Of a stretch of DNA of 34,714 nt, positions 15,514 through 24,864 are shown one piece after another. Below the pieces are notes generated by a model. It saw only the letters and a list, made by a program, of their open reading frames with translations, ran no database searches and was not told the origin of the DNA. This stretch comes from Bacteroidota bacterium (GTDB lineage: Bacteria; Bacteroidota; Bacteroidia; Bacteroidales; Prolixibacteraceae). The stretch covers positions 93,297 through 128,010 of the forward strand of contig JAHEYU010000008.1 of NCBI GenBank assembly GCA_023251435.1, given 5' to 3'. The first letter of the stretch is position 1. The number at the start of each line of letters is the position of its first letter. The position numbers were made by a program, and so were the translations under genes.

Positions 15514-16533
15514 ATGAAAACATTTTTTATTACGGCCTTTGCCCTGCTTTTGGCAGTGAATGTTAGTATGGCCGCGAAAAAAGAAAAAATTGAATTTAAG
15601 AGCGATGTTAACGGGAAAAAGGTGGAAGTTTTTGTGGGCGGAAAATTTTTTACTGCCTACATTTATCCTGAAGACATGGAAAAACAATCGCTCTATCCGA
15701 TTGCAAGCGCTTCGGGAAAACTTATTACCCGTGGTTACCCGCTAAATCCACGGCCTTTTGAACGGACAGACCACCCTCACCATGTTGGGTTGTGGTTCAA
15801 TTTTGGGGATGTTAACGGACTCGATTTCTGGAACAATTCGTTTGCCATTAAACCTGCCGACAAGCCCAAATACGGAACCGTAAAATTTAAAAAAATTATT
15901 TCTGAAAACCCGAAGAAGGGAGAGTTGGTAACAGCTTCTGAATGGGTTGATATCAACAACAAAGTTCTTCTGAATGAAGAGACAACTTTCAATTTTTCAG
16001 GAATAGGAAATCTTCGTACCATCGAACGGACTTCGAAATTAACCGCTGCACAGCAGGTTACTTTTACTGAAAACAAGGAAGGGTTGATTGGTCTGCGTCT
16101 CGACCGCGCCTTTGAAGAGCCTGCCACCAAACCCGATAAATTTTTGGACGCAAACGGAAATATAACCGAAGTACCGCTCATGAATAACGATGGGGTAAAT
16201 GGCGTTTACCGCAATGCCGAAGGAATTTCAGGCGGAAATGTATGGAGCAAACGCAGCCCGTGGGTTGCACTTCGCGCTGTAAAAGAAGGCGAAGTAATTA
16301 CGATTGCAATAGTCGACAATGTAAAAAATCCAAATTATCCGGCATGGTCGCATGCACGCGGATACGGACTTTTTGCCACCAACAATCTTGGAGGCCGCGC
16401 TTTCGATGCCAAAGCAACACCCGTAAAAATTGTTTTGAACTCAGGTGAAAGCATCGTTATCAAACACAAAATTGTAATTGGCGGCGATTTGACCGATTCG
16501 GAACTGAATAAGTTGTCAAAAGAATTTAAATAA
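15514..16533 (+). CDS. DUF6807 (PmoA-like) exported protein
   Basis: A signal peptide (MKTFFITAFALLLAVNVSMA) gives an exported protein. The mature part matches the DUF6807/PmoA family, often seen beside carbohydrate-active enzymes and Gfo/Idh/MocA oxidoreductases. Signature segments are SGKLITRGYPLNP, RTDHPHHVGLWFNFGDVNGLDFW, VTFTENKEGLIGLRLDRAFE, and SPWVALRAVKEGEVITIAIVDN with AWSHARGYGLFATNNLG. The HPHH cluster may bind metal or substrate. Length 339 is typical. It lies 20 nt before the oxidoreductase gene and divergent from the membrane regulator, so the three form a locus. The biochemical role is not known. Confidence 0.85.
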   Translation: MKTFFITAFALLLAVNVSMAAKKEKIEFKSDVNGKKVEVFVGGKFFTAYIYPEDMEKQSLYPIASASGKLITRGYPLNPRPFERTDHPHHVGLWFNFGDVNGLDFWNNSFAIKPADKPKYGTVKFKKIISENPKKGELVTASEWVDINNKVLLNEETTFNFSGIGNLRTIERTSKLTAAQQVTFTENKEGLIGLRLDRAFEEPATKPDKFLDANGNITEVPLMNNDGVNGVYRNAEGISGGNVWSKRSPWVALRAVKEGEVITIAIVDNVKNPNYPAWSHARGYGLFATNNLGGRAFDAKATPVKIVLNSGESIVIKHKIVIGGDLTDSELNKLSKEFK

Positions 16534-16553
16534 CCAACATAAACTAATTACCA

Positions 16554-17921
16554 ATGGAAAAAGAAGAAAAAAATTCAAGAAGAAATTTTTTAAGAACTGC
16601 GGCTACCGGCGCCGTTTTGGCTGCCGTTTCTCCTGTTGCGCTGGCAAAAGACCCGGTTAAGAAACCAACAATAATTCCGCCAACAGCCAAAGGAGCCAAC
16701 GACCGTATTCGTGTGGCCGTACTTGGTATCTACGGAAGGGGAAAGACCCACATCGAAGAGGTCATGAAACTTTCAGAAAAATCGAATGTTGAAGTCGCTG
16801 TTTTGTGCGACCCCGATATGAATGCCCTTCAGGAAAGAGCCGGTGAATTTGAGAAGAAATATGGCAAAAAGGTAGCCATCGAGCAGGATTTTCGCAGAAC
16901 TTACGACGACAAAACCATTGATGCAGTGACTTTGGCAACACCAAACCACTGGCATGCTTTGCAAACCGTTTGGGCCTGCCAGGCCGGGAAAGACGTGTAT
17001 GTAGAAAAACCGGCAACACACAACATCTACGAAGGCAAAAAAATAATTGAAGCCGCTTATAAATACAACCGCATTGTTCAACATGGAGTTCAGTTACGCA
17101 GCTCGGTTGCAATTCGCGAAGCGGTGAAACATATAGAAGATGGGCTGATTGGACGTGTTTACATGTCGCGCGGGTTGGTTTATCGCTGGCGTCCCGATAT
17201 TGGCGATAAAGGCATTTCGCAGACTCCTGCCGGATTAGACTACGATTTATGGTGCGGACCAGCACCAATGCGTCCATTCTCGAAAAACCTGGTACACTAC
17301 AACTGGCACTGGCACTGGAATTATGGCAACGGCGACGTGGGCAACCAGGGAATTCACGAAACCGATCTTTGCATGTGGGGATTGGGCGTGAACAGCTTGC
17401 CTGAAAGAATTACTTCGATGGGAGGAAAATTTCTGTGGGACGATTGTAAAGAAGTTCCTGAAGTCCAAACTTCGATCTATCATTATCCGAAAGAAAAGAA
17501 AATCATCCAATTCGAAGTTCGCCACTGGTGCACCAACCTCGAAGATGGCGCCGGAGTTGGAAATATTTTCTACGGAGATAAAGGATATCTGGTAGTAAAA
17601 GGTTACGACACTTATGAATCGTACCTGGGCGAAAAACGCGAAAAAGGCCCAAGCAGGTCTGAAAAAGGTGAGTTAACACTGCATTTCCAGAACTGGTTCG
17701 ATGCCATTCGTGCACGTGATATGAGCATTCAGAATGGTCCGGTACAAACCGGAGCCTTGTCGTCGTCGCTGGCCCACCTGGGAAATATTTCATATCGCTT
17801 AGGCAAACAGCTTGATTTTGATCCGGTTGCAGAACGCTTTATTGGCAATGACATTGACGATGCCAACAACATGCTTAGCCGCGAATACCGTGCTCCATAC
17901 TTGCTACCCGAAATTATTTAG
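16554..17921 (+). CDS. Tat-exported Gfo/Idh/MocA-family oxidoreductase
   Basis: The N-terminus has a twin-arginine signal (NSRRNFLRTAATGAVLAAV, Arg9-Arg10), so the folded enzyme with bound cofactor is exported. A Rossmann domain begins at about residue 50 (IRVAVLGIYGRGKTHIEEV, GxYGRG loop) and is followed by VAVLCDPD, TLATPNHWHALQTVWACQAGKDVYVEKPATHN (EKP motif) and the C-terminal alpha/beta domain with NQGIHETDLCMWGLG. The 455-residue length fits glycoside-processing oxidoreductases of Bacteroidetes. It probably oxidises or epimerises a sugar or polyol with NAD(P). It is co-transcribed with the DUF6807 gene and ends at a terminator. Confidence 0.92.
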   Translation: MEKEEKNSRRNFLRTAATGAVLAAVSPVALAKDPVKKPTIIPPTAKGANDRIRVAVLGIYGRGKTHIEEVMKLSEKSNVEVAVLCDPDMNALQERAGEFEKKYGKKVAIEQDFRRTYDDKTIDAVTLATPNHWHALQTVWACQAGKDVYVEKPATHNIYEGKKIIEAAYKYNRIVQHGVQLRSSVAIREAVKHIEDGLIGRVYMSRGLVYRWRPDIGDKGISQTPAGLDYDLWCGPAPMRPFSKNLVHYNWHWHWNYGNGDVGNQGIHETDLCMWGLGVNSLPERITSMGGKFLWDDCKEVPEVQTSIYHYPKEKKIIQFEVRHWCTNLEDGAGVGNIFYGDKGYLVVKGYDTYESYLGEKREKGPSRSEKGELTLHFQNWFDAIRARDMSIQNGPVQTGALSSSLAHLGNISYRLGKQLDFDPVAERFIGNDIDDANNMLSREYRAPYLLPEII

Positions 17922-17941
17922 GGAGTAAATTACATTTCAGG

Positions 17942-17980
17942 AAAAGGGAAACTTCAGACAAACTGCTGTTTCCCTTTTTT
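17942..17980 (+). terminator. Terminator after the oxidoreductase
   Basis: AAAAGGGAAAC (17942-17952) pairs with GTTTCCCTTTT (17968-17978), with an inner CAG/CTG pairing in the loop, followed by more T. It also faces the convergent AraC gene. Confidence 0.83.
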
Positions 17981-18006
17981 ATTTTGCGGAACTTATAACT
18001 GAAGTT

Positions 18007-19164
18007 TTAGCTTTCGCTTTGTAATAGCTTTTCTTTGAACTTCCCCGGAGTCAGGCCTTCACTTTCCTTAAAAATCCTGATAAATGTATTTACCGATCCA
18101 AAACCTGATTCATCTGAAATATACTCGAGTGTGAAGTTTTGTTGTTTAGAATCGGCCATTAATTTTTTTGCCGCCAATATTCGGTACTGGTTAACAAACT
18201 CACTGAATGTACATTTAAACTCTGTATTTATAAGTATCGAAACATAAGTTCGGTTGGTTTGCAACAAAAGAGCTACCTGGGTAATTTTCAGATCGTTTTG
18301 CTTGTAAATTTTCTGTTGATCGAAAAGTGTCAAAAGTTTGTCTTTCAATTGTGCCTGGTTGTATTCCTTCAGGCTAAATTCTGAAGAGAACTTTTCATCT
18401 TCGACCAGATTAATAACCGTATGATTTTGCATATACCCCTGAAAACCAATAAAAAAAAGCAAAACGCTAAAGATTGACGATGGAATAAGCAACAGAAAAA
18501 TGGAGTCGATAAAAGCAGCCCGCCCAATCAGATTAAAAATAATGCTCATTAACGAGGTTGCAACAAAAGAATAAAGCAGAAGATTAACCCAAACCAGCTT
18601 TTTGTCTTCAAGGTCGGAATAAAAATTAGCGATCCGGCTATTGTATTGAATTACAAGCTTCCGGCCCCAAATAATGAAAACAAAAACTTGAATCGCAAAT
18701 ACAATTCGACCGGTAACAAAAACAATGTGCTGAATAGTAAATAAGCTTGAGTGACTTTTGACTTCGTCTAGTCGGAATAAGTAAGAACGAAGATATTCCA
18801 TCCTCTCCGAAGAACTCATAAGGATAAAAACAAGGCCGGTAACTGAACTCAAAATAAATGCGGGTAGGAACATTTTCAGGTTGCCAAGGTTGAAACCCGA
18901 TTCAACGGTAAGCAATTTTATATACCAATAGTAAATTGGATACACCGAAAGCGATGAAAAAACATAAATCGCATCGAATAAAAGGTAGGCTTCAAATTGA
19001 TTTTTGAAATAGAGAGCATGCGAGAAATATACACCAAAAGCTAAAATCATAAATACACCAAGCAGTTGCCGGGCCCTGTTTTTAGCTCCCGACGAAACCA
19101 GCAGTAATATCGCCCAGAAAGCGGTTACATACATTGGGGTATATATAATCAAGTCATAAAGCAT
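18007..19164 (-). CDS. AraC-family regulator with N-terminal membrane domain
   Basis: The 385-residue protein has about seven hydrophobic segments in the first ~245 residues (for example MYVTAFWAILLLVSS, LLGVFMILAFGVYFSHAL, PAFILSSVTGLVFILM, IVFAIQVFVFIIWG, LLLIPSSIFSVLLFFIGF). A cytoplasmic AraC HTH domain follows (about 280-383: LKITQVALLLQTNRTYVSILINTEF, YISDESGFGSVNTFIRIFKESEGLTPGKFKEKLL). It is a common Bacteroidetes membrane-bound one-component regulator. It is divergent from the large T9SS surface protein across 160 nt and may control it. The signal is unknown. Confidence 0.9.
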   Translation of the reverse strand: MLYDLIIYTPMYVTAFWAILLLVSSGAKNRARQLLGVFMILAFGVYFSHALYFKNQFEAYLLFDAIYVFSSLSVYPIYYWYIKLLTVESGFNLGNLKMFLPAFILSSVTGLVFILMSSSERMEYLRSYLFRLDEVKSHSSLFTIQHIVFVTGRIVFAIQVFVFIIWGRKLVIQYNSRIANFYSDLEDKKLVWVNLLLYSFVATSLMSIIFNLIGRAAFIDSIFLLLIPSSIFSVLLFFIGFQGYMQNHTVINLVEDEKFSSEFSLKEYNQAQLKDKLLTLFDQQKIYKQNDLKITQVALLLQTNRTYVSILINTEFKCTFSEFVNQYRILAAKKLMADSKQQNFTLEYISDESGFGSVNTFIRIFKESEGLTPGKFKEKLLQSES

Positions 19165-19325
19165 AGCATCGAATTGATTTGATCCGAAAATTAGAATAAT
19201 AAACTATTAATTGTACTATTTGGAAACTGTTTTTACTAATAGGCCATACTTTTATATCCAATTAGAATACTTTTAGAAATATTTAGTGAGGAATGAATAT
19301 TTATAGTACCAGTAAAACAAACGAT

Positions 19326-22300
19326 ATGAAAGAATTTAGCAAAATCTTCATCACCATCGCAAGCCTTGTCACTTTCCTGATTATTTCAAATTCAGCTGTA
19401 GCAGCCGATATAACATCGACAGCCCAGGGAGGAAAATGGAGCGATAAAACAACCTGGATTGGCGGATTGGTGCCAACTTTGACTGACAACGTAATCATTA
19501 CCTCAACGGTTACTGCCAACGGAGGAAGTTACTCCTCAACATCTTATCCGATGATTAACCTGACAGTTAATTCAGGTGGGAAAATTATCCGGGAAAAGAA
19601 CAGCGGAGGACTCTCGTACCTTAAAATTTCAGGCAATTTGACCAACAATGGCGAAATAATTGATTACAATGATTATTTCGATATTGATATGACGGGAAAC
19701 CTCATCAACAATGGTGTCTTAAAACCACGATACATTACTCTGAGTGGAGAAAAACAACAAATTTCAGGAACAAAAGCCATTGAATGCAGGCAAATAAACC
19801 TGAACATGAAAGATGAGTTTGCAATTGCCACTTCTAATCTGATGTTTAAGAATTGCAGAATCAGCTCAAATGTTTCAACTACTGGCGGAAAAAAACTCAA
19901 AATGAACAAATATAGCCTGAATTTACAGGCAGACAGCATTCGGTACGACAGTTATTACGGATCGGTTTCCTCTTCATCAGAAATTGTAATCCCAATTGTT
20001 TTTGATGGTTCAGGGATTATTAATGCAGAAAATTCAATAATACAGGGTACAATTTATGGCAATGTACTTGTAAAAAGTCCTTCTTTCGCTTTTTTCAAGG
20101 ATCTAACTATCGAGGGAAATCTAACCCTTGACAAAGGTACTAAGATTAGCAGTGAGAGAAACAATACGAAATTGCGGGTAAAAGGCGACTTTACCAATTA
20201 TGCCGATTTGAATAAAGATACCGTGAAGATTCGGACAGTGAAATTTGCTCCCCGGTCGATGTACCTTTATTTATACGGAAATTCGAATAATTTTGGATCA
20301 ACCGGAATATCAACAGTTTATCCGACAACCAACGGCAAAACTATTTCATTAAAAGGAAATTACGATGCCAATGTTTATATACAGCAAGCCGAGAATTACG
20401 ACAAGACTGGAGGAAAAGTTCTGATCAATTCCGAAGTAAATATTTCAGGAAAATTAGATGTGTATGCCAATCTTGAAATAATGCCCGGAGGTATTCTGAA
20501 CCTGTTAAACAAGACATTAACCTCACCTGTTTTTGTTAGAACGGAATTCGGAGCTCTAACAAATAAAGGTATAATGAACCGTTACCACAAAGTAGGTAAT
20601 TCATGGAGTTACCGGACTTTCAGTGCGCAGGATGGCATGTTTGCCGACTATGAACTTCGGGAATGGAGCGACCGCATTGAAGGAGTTGATATTTCGGTTT
20701 TCAACAATCAAACCTATTCAGGATTGCCAGGTTCGGTCAAACGCTGGTGGCGGCTAAGCCCGGTTGGAACTGGCAAAGTAAAAACCTTCACTCTCAAATT
20801 ATACTACGACGAGTCGATGCTGAACGGTCAAAAAGAGAAAAATCTGAAAGTATTCCGATCTGGCGACAAAGGAACAACTTGGGAGCTTGTTTCTATTGGT
20901 AGTAATGCCATATTGGATACACTCGAAAATTCTGTTTCGATCGGAAAATGGAACATTGCGGCTTCCATGCTAACCGAATTTGGCGATTTTGTAATCAGTT
21001 CGGGCGATGGAAGTGTGCCAATTCCATCACCAATTATTCTAAATCTTGTGGGAAGTACAAACGTCAGGCTGGGCGCGCCCAACCGATATACCATTCACCT
21101 TTACAATGCTGGAAACACCCGGACTGAATCGTTTATGACTTCTTTGACTGTATCAGACGACATTGCCTTTAAACAAGTTGAAATACCCACGAATGATGGA
21201 AAAATTATCCTTCCGATTGATTCTATCGGGACCCCAAAAGACCATACACAGGTTTTTTATATTCCATACCTCGATCCGAACGAGGATTATGCGTTCGATG
21301 TAATTGTACAGGGCGTAAATCCGGGCACAAAAAGCGCAAAGAATGGCGGAACTTCATTGACTTTATTTGGTTTTTTTGATGCGCTTCGTTCCGGGAAAAA
21401 AGAGGAAACATACGTGGATGTTGTAAATAAGGTCGTGGATTTAAATCCATCTGAAATGGATGAATATTACCGTGCCCTTGGTATAACCGATTATAAACTT
21501 CTGACAAAGAAGGAGAAGGATGGTACTGGAGCATACGTTGTAAAAACCTTCATAAAACATACCGTCGAAACGGCTTCAAATGCAAATCCCATAACTAAAA
21601 TCGCCTATAAAATTGCCTCTGCCGTTGAATTGGTCGGTGAAGTTAAAGACTCATTCAGGAGGAGAATGTGGCATTGGTTGTATAAAGAAGTTGGATTGTA
21701 CGGAGTGGAAGAATCTGCCGGAAAAACCATTAACGGAAAGATTGTTAGTTCCTGGGATCCGAATGAAAAACAGGGACCAACCGGTTATGGCGTATCTAAC
21801 TTTCTGTTTCAGGCAAATAAGATGAACTATACCATCCTGTTCGAAAACAAAAAGGAAGCCACTGCCCCGGCATACAGGGTACAAATAGTTGATACTTTGT
21901 CGGCAGTTTTTGATCCCGAAACTGTTAAGTTTGGAACGACCAGTCATTCAGGCCCAAATTACAATTGGAAAATGGAGCGAAAAGGCAATGTTTTGAGATG
22001 GGACATTGAAGGAATTGAGCTTCCGCCAAACATTACTCCTCCTGAAGGTGAAGGATACGTAACATTCTCTGTCGATCTGAAAGAAGGATTGAATTCGGGA
22101 ACCATAATCGATAATAAAGCGACCATTGTGTTCGATATCAATCCGCCAATTATAACCAATGTTTGGCGCAATGTGCTCGACACAGTAGCACCTCTGACTG
22201 TAATGAACAAGTTAAAATATGCGGTGGGAGATACGGCAATCAATGTTTCGTGTAATTCGACCGATAATGTAAATGGTTCGGGCGTCAGTAAATACGCGTA

Positions 22301-22760
22301 CTTTGCCTCGGTTAACAACGAACCATTTAAGTTTATTGGCGAAAGTTATCAGAACTCCATCTCGTACAGCGTTTCGAATAGTAAAAAAAACAATTACCGT
22401 TTCTATGCTTTGGCAACTGATAATGTTAGCAATGCGGAACTTAAAGTTCCAAAATATGTCGAACTTAACTCAATCCCGGTCTCAAATATGACGAATGAAC
22501 TTTTCAGTGATCAACTGAAACTATATCCAAATCCTACTTCAGGAATAATTACCGTTGAATGTTTTGTTGAAAAGAAGACACCGATTGATCTTGAACTTTA
22601 TTCGGTTTCCGGCAAACTTATCAGGATTAACCATGTTGGTAAGTTTGAAGCCGGACAACACCATTTTACGATGGATATTTCGGATCTGAAACAAGGGGTT
22701 TACTTTGCCAAAGTGATACTTAACCAGAGAACCGAAACATTTAAAGTAATTAAAAATTAG
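19326..22760 (+). CDS. Large T9SS-secreted surface protein
   Basis: The start MKEFSKIFITIASLVTFLII (ATG 19326) gives a clean signal peptide ending at AVAA; an ATG 11 codons upstream is less likely. The N-terminal mature part has a G8-like segment (GGKWSDKTTWIGGLVPTLTD) and beta-rich repeats of sequence type LTNNGEI..GNLINNGVL (about 60-300). A DUF7619/DUF11-like module lies around 809-936 (SWDPNEKQGP, YTILFENKKEATAPAYRVQI, DNKATIVFDINPPI). A C-terminal type IX secretion sorting domain begins near 1065 (LYPNPTSGIITVE, GVYFAKVILNQRTETFKVIKN). It is probably an exported adhesin-like or cell-surface protein. No catalytic domain is visible. Confidence 0.88.
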   Translation: MKEFSKIFITIASLVTFLIISNSAVAADITSTAQGGKWSDKTTWIGGLVPTLTDNVIITSTVTANGGSYSSTSYPMINLTVNSGGKIIREKNSGGLSYLKISGNLTNNGEIIDYNDYFDIDMTGNLINNGVLKPRYITLSGEKQQISGTKAIECRQINLNMKDEFAIATSNLMFKNCRISSNVSTTGGKKLKMNKYSLNLQADSIRYDSYYGSVSSSSEIVIPIVFDGSGIINAENSIIQGTIYGNVLVKSPSFAFFKDLTIEGNLTLDKGTKISSERNNTKLRVKGDFTNYADLNKDTVKIRTVKFAPRSMYLYLYGNSNNFGSTGISTVYPTTNGKTISLKGNYDANVYIQQAENYDKTGGKVLINSEVNISGKLDVYANLEIMPGGILNLLNKTLTSPVFVRTEFGALTNKGIMNRYHKVGNSWSYRTFSAQDGMFADYELREWSDRIEGVDISVFNNQTYSGLPGSVKRWWRLSPVGTGKVKTFTLKLYYDESMLNGQKEKNLKVFRSGDKGTTWELVSIGSNAILDTLENSVSIGKWNIAASMLTEFGDFVISSGDGSVPIPSPIILNLVGSTNVRLGAPNRYTIHLYNAGNTRTESFMTSLTVSDDIAFKQVEIPTNDGKIILPIDSIGTPKDHTQVFYIPYLDPNEDYAFDVIVQGVNPGTKSAKNGGTSLTLFGFFDALRSGKKEETYVDVVNKVVDLNPSEMDEYYRALGITDYKLLTKKEKDGTGAYVVKTFIKHTVETASNANPITKIAYKIASAVELVGEVKDSFRRRMWHWLYKEVGLYGVEESAGKTINGKIVSSWDPNEKQGPTGYGVSNFLFQANKMNYTILFENKKEATAPAYRVQIVDTLSAVFDPETVKFGTTSHSGPNYNWKMERKGNVLRWDIEGIELPPNITPPEGEGYVTFSVDLKEGLNSGTIIDNKATIVFDINPPIITNVWRNVLDTVAPLTVMNKLKYAVGDTAINVSCNSTDNVNGSGVSKYAYFASVNNEPFKFIGESYQNSISYSVSNSKKNNYRFYALATDNVSNAELKVPKYVELNSIPVSNMTNELFSDQLKLYPNPTSGIITVECFVEKKTPIDLELYSVSGKLIRINHVGKFEAGQHHFTMDISDLKQGVYFAKVILNQRTETFKVIKN

Positions 22761-22787
22761 CAAATTATAAGAAACTGATAGCATAAA

Positions 22788-22821
22788 AAACCCTCGTAAT
22801 TGTTTGATTACGAGGGTTTTA
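22788..22821. terminator. Bidirectional terminator
   Basis: AAAACCCTCGTAAT (22788-22801) and ATTACGAGGGTTTT (22808-22821) form a 14-bp perfect stem with a 6-nt loop. It ends the surface-protein gene on the plus strand. On the minus strand, with a T tract of six, it ends tRNA-Leu. Confidence 0.9.
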
Positions 22822-22829
22822 ATTTTTGT

Positions 22830-22912
22830 ACCCGGAGCCGGAATCGAACCGGCACGATATTGCTATCACTGGATTTTGAGTCCAGCGCGTCTACCAATTC
22901 CGCCATCCGGGC
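22830..22912 (-). tRNA. tRNA-Leu (anticodon CAA)
   Basis: On the minus strand the acceptor GCCCGGA pairs with TCCGGGT (terminal G-U) with discriminator A. The anticodon arm is CTGGA-CTCAAAA-TCCAG, giving CAA (reads UUG). A long variable arm (GATA-GCAA-TATC), a D arm and the T arm GCCGG-TTCGATT-CCGGC are all present. The class II structure with a long variable arm fits leucine. CCA is not encoded. Confidence 0.95.
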
Positions 22913-22929
22913 TTGTAGTAAACCGGCTG

Positions 22930-22958
22930 CAAAAATAATGGAAAAATCCTTTGAACAA
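22930..22958 (-). promoter_or_regulatory. Promoter of tRNA-Leu
   Basis: On the minus strand TTG (22956-22958), an 18-nt spacer and TATTTTTG (22930-22937) match the Bacteroidetes consensus. The predicted start lies about 10 nt before the tRNA 5' end. Confidence 0.7.
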
Positions 22959-23093
22959 AGGATTTCTTTCAAAATTTCGACATTTTCTTTTTCATTGGTA
23001 AACAAGTAGAAGAATGGCCGTGTGACAACCGATTTTTAAAATTTTTATACCTTTAGCCGAATTCTCAAAATCGCCGCTAAATGCGGAGAATAT

Positions 23094-23693
23094 ATGAACC
23101 TAACCGACGATAAAGAACTGTATTTTAGGCTTAAAGAAGGAGACGAGCTCGCATTTAAAGCTTTGTTTCAAAAATACTATTCATCGATGTGCCATTTTGC
23201 CCGGCAATTTCTGAACGACAGCGAAATGGCTGAAGAAACGGTTCAGGAACTTTTTGTCCGTATTTGGGAAAAGCGGGAGAAACTGAACATCGAAACCTCC
23301 GTTAAACATTATTTCTTCAGATCGGTGCGTAATCAATGCCTGAACCAGATCCAACATCAGAAAATAAAACAGCAATACGCTTCAAAGATGAAGGAGCTCT
23401 CGCATCAGGAAATTGATCCCGATGAAAATTATATTGAAGTTAATCTGCTCGAACGTATTGAAAAAAGCATTGATTCGCTACCTGTAAAACGACAGGAAAT
23501 TTTTAGGCTAAGCCGCGAACAGGGCATGAAATATAAGGAAATTGCCGAAGAACTAAATATTTCAATTAAGACTGTTGAAGCACAAATGGGCTTGGCATTG
23601 AAACATTTACGAGATGAATTGAAGGATTATAAGAATCATTTGATGTCGTTGTTTCTGCTTTTTAAGAATTCGGGAAAGTCAAGTAAGGGTTAA
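23094..23693 (+). CDS. ECF sigma factor (FecI-like)
   Basis: The 199-residue protein is an extracytoplasmic-function sigma factor. Region 2 (about 18-88: FKALFQKYYSSMCHFARQFL, EMAEETVQELFVRIWEKRE) and region 4 (about 125-178: RQEIFRLSREQGMKYKEIAEELNISIKTVEAQMGLALKHLRDEL) are intact. It lacks sigma 1.1 and 3. It is 12 nt upstream of a FecR anti-sigma gene, so the usual pair is present. A TACCTTTA near-match lies at 23048-23055 upstream. It probably directs the downstream STN/protease genes in response to an envelope signal, but the target promoters are not shown here. Confidence 0.92.
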   Translation: MNLTDDKELYFRLKEGDELAFKALFQKYYSSMCHFARQFLNDSEMAEETVQELFVRIWEKREKLNIETSVKHYFFRSVRNQCLNQIQHQKIKQQYASKMKELSHQEIDPDENYIEVNLLERIEKSIDSLPVKRQEIFRLSREQGMKYKEIAEELNISIKTVEAQMGLALKHLRDELKDYKNHLMSLFLLFKNSGKSSKG

Positions 23694-23705
23694 ACCAGCA
23701 CTTCA

Positions 23706-24752
23706 ATGTCATATAGGCGTATGGAAGAAAATCACAACATAGAAGACGAAAAGTGGGCATTACTGGCCATGTCAATTTACGATGATGACATGCAGCTAAC
23801 TGCCGAAGAAAAAAATAAAATTGCAGAAGAATTGCTTTCCGATCAAAAAGAGAAGGAGCATCTTCAGCGAATTGCAAAAGAAGTTGATACCTATTTTGAA
23901 TTAAAAAAATACCCTTCTGAAAATGCCTGGGAGAAAGTTCAGGATAAAATTCATAAAAAATCTAAAAGTAAAGCAATCCTTTTCCGTAGATTAATTTCTA
24001 ACCCATTGATGCGAATTGCGGCAGCAATATTGGTGGCTGCGTTACTTTCGGTGGCAGGATACGAAACTTTTTTCAACAATAATGCTCCAGTAAGGCAACT
24101 CGAAATTTCATCAACCGGTCAGCAAGTGAATACTTTTACGCTACCCGACGGAACATTGGTAAGCCTTAACAGCAATACCCGCCTTAAATACCAAAAAAAA
24201 TTCGGTAAGAATTCGCGCGAAGTAACCATTGAAGGAGAAGCTTTTTTCGAAGTCATACCAAATAAAAATAAACCTTTTATCATTCATGCCGGAAATGCAC
24301 AGATTAAAGTTCTTGGTACCAGCTTTAATGTAAGTGCCTATCCAAGTGCACGATTGGTTGAAGTGATTGTTGAAACCGGCAAAGTGCAGGTTTTAAACAC
24401 GATGACTGTAACTAAACAAAACAATGAACTGATCCTGACTCCCGGCGAAAAGGGAACCCTGATTTATTCGAGCAATGCATTGCTGAAAACAACCAATCAG
24501 GATCCTAATTTTATAGCCTGGAAAACCCGCAACCTGATATTCAGGGCGACTTCGCTTGGCGAAGTAATTGACAATCTTGAGAAAGTTTACAAAGTAAACA
24601 TCCGTTTAGACGATCCAAACCTAAGCGGGCTTCTGCTCACTGCCCAGTTTAACGATTATTCGCTCGGTTTTATCCTGAAAGTAATAGAAACAACGTTCAA
24701 GATGGAAACGCAAATAATTGACGGACAGTATATTTTAAAGGCAAAATCCTAA
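23706..24752 (+). CDS. FecR-type anti-sigma factor
   Basis: FecR proteins bind the cognate sigma factor in the cytoplasm and receive a signal across the inner membrane. The 348-residue product has an N-terminal cytoplasmic part (1-100), one transmembrane helix (about 103-120: RIAAAILVAALLSVAGY), the FecR domain (about 138-235: TFTLPDGTLVSLNSNTRLKYQ, VTIEGEAFFEV, IKVLGTSFNVSAYP) and a DUF4974-like C-terminal module (about 276-346: SLGEVIDNLEKVYKVNIRLD, ILKVIETTFKMETQIIDGQYIL). Alternative start Met6 is possible. No TonB receptor follows; the next two genes carry STN domains instead. Confidence 0.93.
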   Translation: MSYRRMEENHNIEDEKWALLAMSIYDDDMQLTAEEKNKIAEELLSDQKEKEHLQRIAKEVDTYFELKKYPSENAWEKVQDKIHKKSKSKAILFRRLISNPLMRIAAAILVAALLSVAGYETFFNNNAPVRQLEISSTGQQVNTFTLPDGTLVSLNSNTRLKYQKKFGKNSREVTIEGEAFFEVIPNKNKPFIIHAGNAQIKVLGTSFNVSAYPSARLVEVIVETGKVQVLNTMTVTKQNNELILTPGEKGTLIYSSNALLKTTNQDPNFIAWKTRNLIFRATSLGEVIDNLEKVYKVNIRLDDPNLSGLLLTAQFNDYSLGFILKVIETTFKMETQIIDGQYILKAKS

Positions 24753-24864
24753 TTTTTCGAGAATTCAATAGCCATGAAATGAGCATGATCGAAAAAACGC
24801 CATTCAAGGTGGAAATAAGAATCATGCGAATTCCACTGACAATTGAAAAACAAATTATCATACC

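Noticed and set aside
15379-15687. N-terminal extension of the winged-helix regulator
   Set aside because: It overlaps the signal peptide region of the divergent DUF6807 gene and contains only phenylalanine-rich sequence. The start at 15378 leads directly into the DNA-binding domain.
16762-17277. Minus-strand ORF of 171 residues inside the oxidoreductase
   Set aside because: Antisense shadow of a well-supported Gfo/Idh/MocA gene; cysteine-rich random composition.
19293-19325. Upstream ATG for the T9SS protein
   Set aside because: The 11 extra residues are polar and would precede a signal peptide that starts cleanly at 19326.
23048-23055. TACCTTTA upstream of the sigma factor as a promoter
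   Set aside because: It differs from TAnnTTTG at the last base and has no TTG at the right distance. I kept it only as a remark in the sigma entry.
24753-24864. Possible hairpin (GTGGAA...TTCCAC) between fecR and the STN-protease gene
   Set aside because: The stem is only 6 bp with a long loop and no T tract, so I do not call it a terminator or attenuator.
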